NCBI RefSeq assembly: GCF_000812945.1
Contig: NZ_JSYM01000002.1
Location: 310,001 to 374,000 of the forward strand
Direction of reading: 5' to 3'
Length of the DNA stretch: 64,000 nt
Origin: Flavobacterium sp. AED
GTDB lineage: Bacteria; Bacteroidota; Bacteroidia; Flavobacteriales; Flavobacteriaceae
Shown: positions 1 to 8,220 of the stretch, in pieces
How positions within the stretch are numbered: position 1 is the stretch's first letter
How the letters are laid out: each line of letters opens with the position of its first letter
Made by a program: the position numbers and the translations under genes
Notes under the pieces: generated by a model
What the model was told of the DNA's origin: nothing
Seen by the model: only the letters and a program-made list of their open reading frames with translations
Databases searched by the model: none

Positions 1-850
1 CATGTTCTTTATCCCATCCGCGTTCCCACATATAATCGAGCATTTTGCAGCCCAATTCAATTAAATGAGGATCATTGTTGCGATATTTAGCTTCATGCAA
101 GATGAACCAAGCTCCTTCAATAGCGTGACCGGGATTCAACGTGCGCCCATCAATGTGGTCTATAATAGAACCATCTGGCGCTACTTGTTCCATCACACAT
201 TTAATATCATCTTTTACAAAATCGGTTTCAATTTCAGTAATCCAAGTATCAATCCATTCATCACAACGTGGGTCGCCTATATTTTCCCGTAATTGTTGGG
301 CCGTGTTTATCATAATCATAGGAGTGCCAATTCCTTTTGACGGTCGAGTAGCAGTGAATTTAGGTTCTAATAAATTAGATGTAGTTGAATATTCGATGCA
401 TTTTCCAAATAAAAAACGTGCTTTTTCGGCAGCAGCCTCATCACCGCTTGCTTTTGCGTAAGCTGACATCGCAATAACCGCAAAGGTTTCCGAAAAATAA
501 TAACGGCGTTTGCGTATGGGTTGTCCGTCGCGTGTTACGTGAAAAAACATTCGTCCATCGGTATCAAAGCAGTGGTTGTTTAAAAAATCGATGCCTGTTT
601 TAGAACCTTCTAACCATTCTTGTTTTGGTTCGACTGTATTGTAAAGCGTAGCCAATAACCAAGCGGCGCGCCCTTGTATCCATACTGCTTTGTCATCATC
701 AATCAAACTTCCATCTTGATCACGCATTAATAAATAACCTCCAAACTCGGTATCGATTGAACGTGGAAACCAAAAGGGCACAGTATCATTTAATAATTGA
801 TTCTGATAAAAATCTTTTAAGCTGAGAAGATCTGTTTTTGAATAGCTCAT
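1..850 (-). CDS. N-acylglucosamine 2-epimerase (AGE/RnBP family), partial
   Basis: The reading frame is open from the ATG at 850-848 to the left window edge, giving 283 residues of a family that is usually about 390-400 long, so the C-terminal quarter is missing. AGE enzymes interconvert N-acetylmannosamine and N-acetylglucosamine in the cytoplasm. That is the step needed after sialic acid lyase when no NanE/NanK is present. The frame shows an alpha/alpha-barrel-like sequence, a WIQGRAAWLLATLY segment near residues 57-70, and the family motif RTLNPGHAIEGAW with the likely catalytic His242. No signal peptide is seen. It is the last visible gene of the minus-strand sialic acid operon, 94 bp after the O-acetylesterase gene. 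A cellobiose 2-epimerase is a possible alternative in this fold, but the nan context favours AGE. Confidence 0.88.
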   Translation of the reverse strand, partial: MSYSKTDLLSLKDFYQNQLLNDTVPFWFPRSIDTEFGGYLLMRDQDGSLIDDDKAVWIQGRAAWLLATLYNTVEPKQEWLEGSKTGIDFLNNHCFDTDGRMFFHVTRDGQPIRKRRYYFSETFAVIAMSAYAKASGDEAAAEKARFLFGKCIEYSTTSNLLEPKFTATRPSKGIGTPMIMINTAQQLRENIGDPRCDEWIDTWITEIETDFVKDDIKCVMEQVAPDGSIIDHIDGRTLNPGHAIEGAWFILHEAKYRNNDPHLIELGCKMLDYMWERGWDKEH

Positions 851-944
851 TTTTTAATATATGTTTTGTAACTAGTATTTTTTATGTGTACTAGATGTTA
901 TTTTTTTGTCTCGTTTAGTCAGTAAATAAAGGATTTGACTTTTT

Positions 945-3050
945 TTAGTTTTCAGTAGCAGGATTTAATTCTAGTTTGAAAGTGGAACATGGAAGTCCTG
1001 CTTCATTCACTAAATTGGCTGTAGTAAACGGTTTCCATGCATATAAAACGGTTTTTATTTTTTCTCTTTTTGGGACCGTAATTAATACTTGATTTTTCAC
1101 GATAGTTGCATTGCTTTGAATGTGGATTCCCTTGTCATTTACCAATTCAAAACCAATTAATTCTTTTTTGTCCGAAGTAGTTAATTGTTTTGCAAATGCA
1201 AATGAAACTAGAATGTTGTCGCCTTTTTTTATGGCTTTCAAAGCGTAAGGACCATTCGCAATTACAGCTTTTCCATAGGTATACCGCAAGGCCAAAAGCG
1301 CCAAACGATCAGCCACTTCTTTTTTCTTAATGGGATGTACATTGAGAGCATCTCCATAATCCATACTAATAGCCATCCCGCTGTTAGGTATTTTATTTTG
1401 CAATCTATTTTGCATATCTCTGAATGCTGGCCAAGATGGTCGATCAATACTTGATAATTGTACATAATAGAAGGGTAGGCTAGCCCCCCAGGCGTTGCGC
1501 CAACTTTCTACTAATGTAGGCATGAGATGTTCATACAATTCAACATTATGTGCATTGCTTTCGCCTTGGTACCAAATCACACCTTTTATCGGGAATTTTG
1601 TAAAGGCTTCAACTCCAGCTTCAAAATTGTAACAAGGATCATATGGATGACGTTGTTTTACATTTGTAGCATTTTTCAAATTTACATTGGCACGTTCTCT
1701 GACCCATGGCATGATGAAATCTGATTTACGCCAGTTGGTTAATACATCAACTACTTTATCGTCGTGTTCCAAGGTGTATCTGTCAATCCAGGATTCTATC
1801 GGTGATCCGCCAACGGCAACTTGAATTAAACCCACAGGTACATTTTCTTCGTGGGCGATGTTTTTACCAAAGTAATAGGCAATGGCAGAGAAATCTTTGG
1901 CACTTATCGAATCACATACTGACCAACTTCCGGAAAAGAATTGCAGCTGATTGGTTTTAACTAATGTTATAGAATCCCAAGCCGTTTCATCAGTATCACG
2001 GATTGCTTTGGCATTGAATAACCGAATAGTAGTATTTGCGATTGCTTTTTTTACTTCTGCCGAACCATTTTCTGAGTTTTGAAGTTGAAATGCCATATTT
2101 GACTGTCCGGAACAAAACCAAACATCTCCAACCAGAATGTTCTTTAAAACAATTTTTGTATCCTTAGATTGAATAGTCATTTCATAAGGTCCACCTTGTG
2201 TCATAGCGGGAAAAGTAATTTTCCATTTTCCATATTCGTCGGCAATGACGTTCTTTTTTTGTTGTTTAAAAGTCACTTCTATTGTATCACCTCCATTAGC
2301 GGTTCCATAAACCGGAACGGGTTTATTGCGTTGCAAAACCATATTGTCAGTGAAAACAGCAGCTAATTTTAATCCACCAAAATCTTGAGTGATGTTTTCA
2401 TAAACGGTTTTGGCCAGAATAGTCGCTCCTTCTTTCGTTGGATGTAAAGCATCAGGAAAAAGATCGGGACGATGGTATAACTTTCCATGTAAATCAATTA
2501 AACCCACTTGATTTGCTTTTGCAATGTTGGGTATATGAGATTGAATTTGCCAAAACCAATCTCTGGTTCCCGATTTAAAACGGGGATGCTCATTAAATAT
2601 GGGTGTCAATCGACAGATGTAAATTTTTACAGCCGGATTTTGTTTTTTTAAGGTGTCTATTAACCAACTGTAATCTGCATCAAATTCCGTATTATAATTC
2701 GGCCAATTTCTAGGATCTGTATCATTTAAACCCAAATGAATAATGGCTATATCAGGTCTGTATACAATGGCATCGGCACATTCCTTTGTATTAAAATAGG
2801 GTGTGCTTCCTTTTTTCAAAAGTGTTGCTCCGCTATGCCCGAAATTCTTTACCTCATATTGTCCACCCATCAAGATTTGAAGCTGCGAAGGATAGGATTC
2901 ATTTGCAGCATCAGATAAGAGATAACCCGCTGTAACGGAATCTCCAATACAAGCCACTTTGAGAGTTGATTTTTGCGCAACTGATTCAAAATGAAAGGCT
3001 ATTGAAATGAAAAAGACTACTAAAAATAGATTCTTTTTTATCGTATTCAT
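945..3050 (-). CDS. Two-domain sialate O-acetylesterase (SGNH hydrolase + SASA)
   Basis: This 701-residue exported esterase probably removes O-acetyl groups from sialic acids so that the lyase can act on them. A signal peptide covers roughly residues 1-25. Residues about 30-225 form an SGNH/GDSL hydrolase with nucleophile Ser38 in the GDS block, HLGLND near 105-110, and the Asp200/His203 pair in DALHP. Residues about 230-695 form a second esterase of the SASA type, with VWFCSGQSNM (Ser317) and IWYQGESN further on. Two esterase domains in one chain are known from EstA/NanS-type proteins of oral Bacteroidota, and both active sites look intact here. It follows the permease gene after a 137-bp gap that holds a hairpin. 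Specificity for sialic acid is inferred from neighbours; the SASA family also includes xylan esterases. Confidence 0.87.
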   Translation of the reverse strand: MNTIKKNLFLVVFFISIAFHFESVAQKSTLKVACIGDSVTAGYLLSDAANESYPSQLQILMGGQYEVKNFGHSGATLLKKGSTPYFNTKECADAIVYRPDIAIIHLGLNDTDPRNWPNYNTEFDADYSWLIDTLKKQNPAVKIYICRLTPIFNEHPRFKSGTRDWFWQIQSHIPNIAKANQVGLIDLHGKLYHRPDLFPDALHPTKEGATILAKTVYENITQDFGGLKLAAVFTDNMVLQRNKPVPVYGTANGGDTIEVTFKQQKKNVIADEYGKWKITFPAMTQGGPYEMTIQSKDTKIVLKNILVGDVWFCSGQSNMAFQLQNSENGSAEVKKAIANTTIRLFNAKAIRDTDETAWDSITLVKTNQLQFFSGSWSVCDSISAKDFSAIAYYFGKNIAHEENVPVGLIQVAVGGSPIESWIDRYTLEHDDKVVDVLTNWRKSDFIMPWVRERANVNLKNATNVKQRHPYDPCYNFEAGVEAFTKFPIKGVIWYQGESNAHNVELYEHLMPTLVESWRNAWGASLPFYYVQLSSIDRPSWPAFRDMQNRLQNKIPNSGMAISMDYGDALNVHPIKKKEVADRLALLALRYTYGKAVIANGPYALKAIKKGDNILVSFAFAKQLTTSDKKELIGFELVNDKGIHIQSNATIVKNQVLITVPKREKIKTVLYAWKPFTTANLVNEAGLPCSTFKLELNPATEN

Positions 3051-3097
3051 GTTTTTATTTTTTCAGAAATTATTACAAATAGGCGTAAATTATCCCC

Positions 3098-3122
3098 AAG
3101 GCGGAACACAAGGCTCCGCCTT
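3098..3122 (-). other. Intercistronic hairpin between permease and esterase genes
   Basis: The arms AAGGCGGA and TCCGCCTT (8 bp) flank a 9-nt loop. No T-tract follows on either strand, so this looks more like an RNA processing or stability element than a rho-independent terminator. It sits in the 137-bp gap between the MFS permease and the O-acetylesterase. Confidence 0.45.
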
Positions 3123-3187
3123 AAAAGATAAAAAACAAACCCAACTTAAAACAATTATTTGAACTTAGTAAACGATACTAATGGATT

Positions 3188-4432
3188 TTAAGCATCGACA
3201 AAATCATTCACTTTTGGACGCAGAAAACTGATTTGGACTACTAATGCAATTATAACAACCCCTGCCATCAAAGCGAATCCAGAGCCTAAAGTTCCGCTAT
3301 CCGAGGATTTGCCTAAAAGGGAAGTTACTAATGCACCACAACCAACTCCAGTCATATTGAGGACACCATAGGCCGTCGCCCGGTGTTTTGAAGAAACAAA
3401 TTGACATATAATTGGCATGTTATTGGCATCAAACATTCCGTAACCGATACCGAAACAAAGCGCGGCACCTACAACATTGAATAATGAATGTCCAAAACCG
3501 ATTAACAACAAAGCAGGAATTGTTAAACTCAGACCAATCGCACTGGTGTAAACCCTGCCTTTTATATTTTTTTGTACCCATTTATCAGATAGAATACCAC
3601 CAAAAATTACGCCCAATAAGGATGAAAATGAAATGGCAATGGTTGCTAGCGGACCTGCTTCTTCCATAGGGATTCCTAAGTTTTCTGAAAATAGGGTAGG
3701 CAACCAGTTTTTTGTAGCCCAGCCCGGTAAGCTGATTATGGCAAAATAAAATAAGATAACCCAAAAAGAGATGTTCGTGAATAACAAAGCCATGCCTTTG
3801 AAGAGCGAACTTTTTTCTTTTATTGGCATCAAATCAGAATCAATAGTTTTTACTTCAACAACTTTTTTCTCTCTTAAAAAGAAAACCAAAACGAAAGCAT
3901 AAAAAACACCAACTATTCCAAAATAATGAAAAGTAGTATGCCAAGAGTAGGCAGCGGCAATAGTAGCTCCAAAACCTCCTAATGCTGAACCCACATAAAG
4001 CCCCGTCATATGAATACCAATCGCAAGTGATCTTGTTTTTTGCTGATGGTAATCGGCTATTAGTGATAAACCGGCAGGAATATATAAAGCTTCACTTACT
4101 CCCATCAGGGCTCTTAACCAATACACCTGATTGTAAGTTGTTGCATATCCCATAGCATACGTTACTGCTGACCAAACAAATAAGCTCCCTACAATAAGCC
4201 ATTTCCTGTTTAGTTTGTCTGCTATAATTCCGGATATAGGACTCATTAAAGCATAAATCCAAAGAAAAATAGCCATCAAACGTCCAAAGTTCTCACCGGA
4301 TACTAATTCAGGAATATCTGTTTCCATTGAAGGACGCATCGTTGCCAGCATTTGTCTGTCCATATAGTTTAGCAAGGCTACAAGCCATAACAAGCCTACT
4401 ACTACCCAAGGATAATACTTTGTATTTTTCAT
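3188..4432 (-). CDS. MFS transporter, probable sialic acid permease (NanT/ExuT-like)
   Basis: This is a 414-residue inner-membrane protein with about 12 hydrophobic segments. It has the signature NYMDRQMLATMRP near residues 23-35, usual in anion:cation symporter MFS members, and the loop pattern GIIADKLNRKW after TM2. It would carry N-acetylneuraminate, or a related acidic sugar, from periplasm to cytoplasm. Bacteroidota such as Tannerella use an MFS NanT rather than a TRAP transporter. It lies between the mutarotase and O-acetylesterase genes and is 88 bp from the former. The substrate is inferred from context. A hexuronate permease would look similar, but the uronate genes of this window are 50 kb away. 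Confidence 0.8.
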   Translation of the reverse strand: MKNTKYYPWVVVGLLWLVALLNYMDRQMLATMRPSMETDIPELVSGENFGRLMAIFLWIYALMSPISGIIADKLNRKWLIVGSLFVWSAVTYAMGYATTYNQVYWLRALMGVSEALYIPAGLSLIADYHQQKTRSLAIGIHMTGLYVGSALGGFGATIAAAYSWHTTFHYFGIVGVFYAFVLVFFLREKKVVEVKTIDSDLMPIKEKSSLFKGMALLFTNISFWVILFYFAIISLPGWATKNWLPTLFSENLGIPMEEAGPLATIAISFSSLLGVIFGGILSDKWVQKNIKGRVYTSAIGLSLTIPALLLIGFGHSLFNVVGAALCFGIGYGMFDANNMPIICQFVSSKHRATAYGVLNMTGVGCGALVTSLLGKSSDSGTLGSGFALMAGVVIIALVVQISFLRPKVNDFVDA

Positions 4433-4520
4433 ATTTTGATATGCTTTAAAATTTCATTTGTGATTTTATCTTCATTTTTCGACATGAAAAAATGGGGGTT
4501 AAAACCTATTTTGAGTGTAA

Positions 4521-5693
4521 TTACTTTATAGTTCCTAACATGACATCAGGGCTACGAATACCTGGTTTTATTTCCCCATTAGACAAAACAATTTTATCAT
4601 TCCACATCGTAGCAGTAGTCGTCACATGAGCAAGAAAGGGCAGTTCGCCAATGGTAGACCAGGAGTTGGTACCGGTATCGTATAATAAGATTCCTTTATA
4701 AAAACCGTCATGATTAGTGTTTAATAGATTCTTCTCAGCAGCTAGTTTAGCCTTTTCCTCAGGAGAATTGGTTTGTGCAATTTGGGATAAATACGTTTCT
4801 ATTTTATGAAAAACGATACCATTATCACCACCAACGATTAAAATGGAATGATTTCCCACAGCCACACCTGCACCCGCTGAAAAGTTAGTTGTGTTTTCTC
4901 CATCGGAAATGGTAGCACGACTTTCCCAGATTTGTTTTTTTATATTAAAAGCAAAAGTAGTATTGTGCAAATCACTTATTCCTGAAGGAGTTTTGGTTCT
5001 CCCACCAATCACATAAATACTGGTTTCATCCTTGTCTTTCTGAACCACCACCACCGAATTAGCCAAAGCGATGGGTAATTTTGGTAATGTTTTCCACTCC
5101 GGATTAGAACTGTTTAAATCAAGACTTAAAAATAAATCAGAAGATTTAGTAGTTTCATCACCGCCAATGGCATAAACTACATTTTTAATATGTGTTAGTG
5201 CTATATTGGTAATATGTACTGGAAAAACAGGTAGGGAAGTGGCTTCAACCTCAGTTGCAGCAGCATTCCATTTTAGAATAAAAGCTTTATTTGAAAGTCC
5301 ATTTTCATTTTCACCACCCACATATACCACTCCTAAATCAGTTGAAGTAGCACCACAATAGGCGATAGGTTCCGGTAATGTGCTTTGTACTTTTTTATTC
5401 CAGCTATAGGTATCGTTACACTTCTGCAATACATGAATTTCTTTTGAATAGTGTTTTTTTCCACCTTCCCAAGGCATTTTATCTTGGAAATTGGCACCTC
5501 CAGTAACTATTAAAACATCGTTACTAATACCATTAATAGCACCCGCAAAACCTAATGATATACTTCCATCTGTATTTTGTAGTTGCGCTGCCATTTTCCA
5601 TTCGACATGGTTTACAGCTTTTTTTTGAGAAAGGGCGTCAGTTGTCGGCATAATAAGTAAGGAAAGAATTAGAGGAAAAATATATTTATTCAT
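4521..5693 (-). CDS. Kelch-repeat mutarotase, N-acetylneuraminate epimerase-like (NanM type)
   Basis: This 390-residue protein starts with a signal peptide (residues about 1-22, cut near ALSQ), so it should act in the periplasm. The rest is a run of Kelch-like beta-propeller blades, each with a Gly-Gly pair, for example IVTGGANF, VYVGGENENG, VYAIGGDETT, IYVIGGRTK and ILIVGGDNG. This matches the cyclically permuted mutarotase family, which speeds conversion of alpha- to beta-N-acetylneuraminate. The gene lies 30 bp after the lyase gene, the usual nan neighbourhood. Kelch sequences diverge quickly, so the assignment rests on blade count, length and context together. Confidence 0.82.
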   Translation of the reverse strand: MNKYIFPLILSLLIMPTTDALSQKKAVNHVEWKMAAQLQNTDGSISLGFAGAINGISNDVLIVTGGANFQDKMPWEGGKKHYSKEIHVLQKCNDTYSWNKKVQSTLPEPIAYCGATSTDLGVVYVGGENENGLSNKAFILKWNAAATEVEATSLPVFPVHITNIALTHIKNVVYAIGGDETTKSSDLFLSLDLNSSNPEWKTLPKLPIALANSVVVVQKDKDETSIYVIGGRTKTPSGISDLHNTTFAFNIKKQIWESRATISDGENTTNFSAGAGVAVGNHSILIVGGDNGIVFHKIETYLSQIAQTNSPEEKAKLAAEKNLLNTNHDGFYKGILLYDTGTNSWSTIGELPFLAHVTTTATMWNDKIVLSNGEIKPGIRSPDVMLGTIK

Positions 5694-5723
5694 AGTGCTT
5701 GTTTTAAAATAAAACGAACGAAA

Positions 5724-6644
5724 CTATTTTGATTTGAAATCTTCAAAATTTAGACTTGCTACATCTTTTTTAAATAATTCAAATTGGTCAGCACTCATGT
5801 TTTTGACCGGCAATCTAAATTCACCTAAATCCAATCCTACGACTTTCATGTAGGCTTTACCTACTGAAATTCCGCCGTATTTACCCAATAAACGAATCAT
5901 GTTGATTGATTTTTGCTGTAAAGCACGCGCTGTAACTAAATCATTGGCATTAAAAGCCGCAATCAAATCGTAATACAATGGAGCAGCATAATTGAAAGTA
6001 CTTCCTACAGCGCCTTTGGCACCTAATACTAATGCGGATAACATATTCTCGTCACGTCCCCAAAGCATATCGAATTTCCCATTTTCATAACTCATACAAC
6101 TTTGGAAATCCATGAAATCTTCATGCGTATATTTCACTCCTGCAAAATTAGGAAGCTTTCCGTCTAAGGCTTGTACTAAATCAAACATTGGTAAGTTAAC
6201 GCCTGTCAATACAGGGATGTGGTAATAATAGAAAGGCATGTTAGGAACATTTTTACCAACATCGATACAGGATTGAGCCAACATATCAACATTAGCAGGC
6301 TTGAAATAAAATGGAGCAGTCATAGAAACAGCATACAATCCTATTTCATAAGCATGTTTTGCTAAGTCAATGCAATCGGTGAGGCAAGTTCCTCCTAAGA
6401 ATACCATTACTTTAAAATCAGCATCGTGATTGGAACAATCTGCCCAAGCTTGAGCAACCGCTTTTTTCTCTTCTAATGTTATAGAAACACCTTCTCCGGT
6501 TGAGCCGTTAATAAAAGCACCAGTTATTCCGTTTTGTTTTAGAAAAGTATAGTAAGCCGGAATTAGACTAACATCTAATTTTCCATTGCTGTTAAAGGGT
6601 GTAAATGGAGCTGAGATAAGCCCTTGTAAATGTTCAATTTTCAT
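5724..6644 (-). CDS. nanA: N-acetylneuraminate lyase
   Basis: This 306-residue TIM-barrel aldolase of the DapA/NanA family would split N-acetylneuraminate into N-acetylmannosamine and pyruvate in the cytoplasm. Visible features are the pyruvate-binding GSTGE at residues 47-51, the YYYHIP motif around 139-144 with the general-acid Tyr, and the Schiff-base Lys171 in GVKYTHEDF. The YYYHIP form and the length fit NanA better than DapA. It is the first enzyme gene after susD, with a 106-bp gap holding a GC-rich hairpin, and is followed closely by the mutarotase. The whole operon (uptake, mutarotase, lyase, 2-epimerase) agrees with sialic acid use. Confidence 0.92.
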   Translation of the reverse strand: MKIEHLQGLISAPFTPFNSNGKLDVSLIPAYYTFLKQNGITGAFINGSTGEGVSITLEEKKAVAQAWADCSNHDADFKVMVFLGGTCLTDCIDLAKHAYEIGLYAVSMTAPFYFKPANVDMLAQSCIDVGKNVPNMPFYYYHIPVLTGVNLPMFDLVQALDGKLPNFAGVKYTHEDFMDFQSCMSYENGKFDMLWGRDENMLSALVLGAKGAVGSTFNYAAPLYYDLIAAFNANDLVTARALQQKSINMIRLLGKYGGISVGKAYMKVVGLDLGEFRLPVKNMSADQFELFKKDVASLNFEDFKSK

Positions 6645-6689
6645 GAGGTATTTTTTTAAATTGTCTTTTATTTATGTTGTTTAAATAGA

Positions 6690-6711
6690 CCGGGAACTTA
6701 AATATTCCCGG
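6690..6711 (-). other. Intercistronic hairpin after susD
   Basis: CCGGGAA and TTCCCGG form a 7-bp GC-rich stem with an 8-nt loop in the susD-nanA gap. No long T-tract follows. Stem-loops at this place in PUL operons often give higher transcript levels for susCD than for the enzymes downstream; that role is inferred here. Confidence 0.5.
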
Positions 6712-6750
6712 CTTATTATTTAAACTATACTTCTTAAATCCAGTTTTTTA

Positions 6751-8202
6751 CTATGGATTCTGAGTGATTTTAGGATTAAAGTTAATGGTATTTTGAGATA
6801 TTGGAAACAATATCTTTTTACCGGCCATAGAAGGCACAAGATTCGTTTTGTTGAAACGAACTAAATCCCACCATGCTTTCCCTTCAAAAGCTAATTCTTT
6901 CAAACGTTCATTCAAAATAACATCGTCATTAGCTGCTTGAGAACCATTTGTAAATGAGGAAGAAGCATCAGCTCTTTGCATTACCAGATTCATTTCTGAA
7001 GATGGATCTTGACCTAAAGCATTTTTAATTTCGGCTTTCATTAACAAGATGTCAGCCCAACGGTAAATAATGATATCGCTTACAAATCTTCTGGTAGCAC
7101 CATCGACTGTCCCATTGTATTTTACTAAACCTGTTACTACCGGAGTCGATCCATTGTATAAAGTTAGATAAGTAGCTGTTTTTCTGGTATCAGTACTGCT
7201 AAAGTTGAAATGTGTAATATCTGGTTGTACTCTTGAAATACCTGCATTTCCTGTACCAACTCCCAAGGTTCCAAAAGTTGCTGTTGCTGTCGCTGCTGTT
7301 AGCGGTGCAAAATCACTTGGTCCAACAAACATAAAAGAATTCCAATTATCAGATAAAGCGGAAGGCACATCTGCTAAAGAATAACGAACTGCAAAAAGCA
7401 CTTCAGTATTTCCTTTATTGGTGTAACCAAATACGTCTTTGAAATTTGGTAATAAAGATGGTGCTGTAGGAATAGCGTTAATTGCAGTCAAAGCTGTGTT
7501 TAAATCAGTACTTCCACCACCTAATTGTTTTGCTGTCCACAAATTCACATCAGCTTTTAAAGCATAAGTTGATGACAAGGATAATTGCGTTTTATTGTTT
7601 GTTGCATCTGGATAATTAGCTATAGCTGATTCAATATCAGACTTAATGAATGCAAAAGTTTCTTCAATCGTATTACGCGGAATAATATATTCGGATTGAT
7701 TGGTGTTTTCTGTTGGTGTTGTTACTATTGGCACACCACCCCAAGAACGAGCCATGATAAAATAAGCCAAAGCACGCATCGAATACGCTTGCGCAATATA
7801 TCTCTTTTGCTCATTTACAGTTGTTGGACTAAATTGAATAGTCGGAACATATTTTAAAACCAAATTCGCTTGATGAATTACGGTATACAAACCAGCCCAA
7901 TCCACATCAATATTCTGTGCAGTCAGGTTGTTATTATAATAATTAGCCAAGCTTAGCGGAGATTGAACTCCATTTGTAATTTCTGCACTTCTTGCTCCTC
8001 CCAATAAATAGTAATTTTGTTGGGTTTGGGTTCTAAAATTGAAGTACATACCATTTACACCTGCTTTTGCATCGTCTTCTGTTTTCCAAAAACTGGCAGA
8101 AGTAATTACGCTTTCAGATTTAAGGTTTAAGTCATCCTGACACGAGTTCAATAATGAAAAACCGGTAAAAAGTATAGAATATAAAAGAATTTTCTTTTTC
8201 AT
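6751..8202 (-). CDS. SusD/RagB-family surface glycan-binding lipoprotein
   Basis: This 483-residue protein has a lipoprotein signal with a Cys lipobox at NSCQDDL (about residue 21). Its mature N-terminus has the DLNLKSESVI pattern typical of SusD, followed by TPR-like helices and the C-terminal run WWDLVRFNKT...ILFPIS seen at the end of most SusD proteins. It should sit on the cell surface as the lid of the SusC channel and bind sialic acid or a sialylated glycan, like NanU. It is 18 bp after susC. SusD sequences do not reveal the ligand, so that part is from context. Confidence 0.93.
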   Translation of the reverse strand: MKKKILLYSILFTGFSLLNSCQDDLNLKSESVITSASFWKTEDDAKAGVNGMYFNFRTQTQQNYYLLGGARSAEITNGVQSPLSLANYYNNNLTAQNIDVDWAGLYTVIHQANLVLKYVPTIQFSPTTVNEQKRYIAQAYSMRALAYFIMARSWGGVPIVTTPTENTNQSEYIIPRNTIEETFAFIKSDIESAIANYPDATNNKTQLSLSSTYALKADVNLWTAKQLGGGSTDLNTALTAINAIPTAPSLLPNFKDVFGYTNKGNTEVLFAVRYSLADVPSALSDNWNSFMFVGPSDFAPLTAATATATFGTLGVGTGNAGISRVQPDITHFNFSSTDTRKTATYLTLYNGSTPVVTGLVKYNGTVDGATRRFVSDIIIYRWADILLMKAEIKNALGQDPSSEMNLVMQRADASSSFTNGSQAANDDVILNERLKELAFEGKAWWDLVRFNKTNLVPSMAGKKILFPISQNTINFNPKITQNP

Positions 8203-8220
8203 GATATTTAGTATTAAAAT

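Noticed and set aside
65..461. Two overlapping plus-strand frames of 75 and 106 codons
   Set aside because: They lie wholly inside the N-acylglucosamine 2-epimerase gene on the other strand and show no recognisable protein features.
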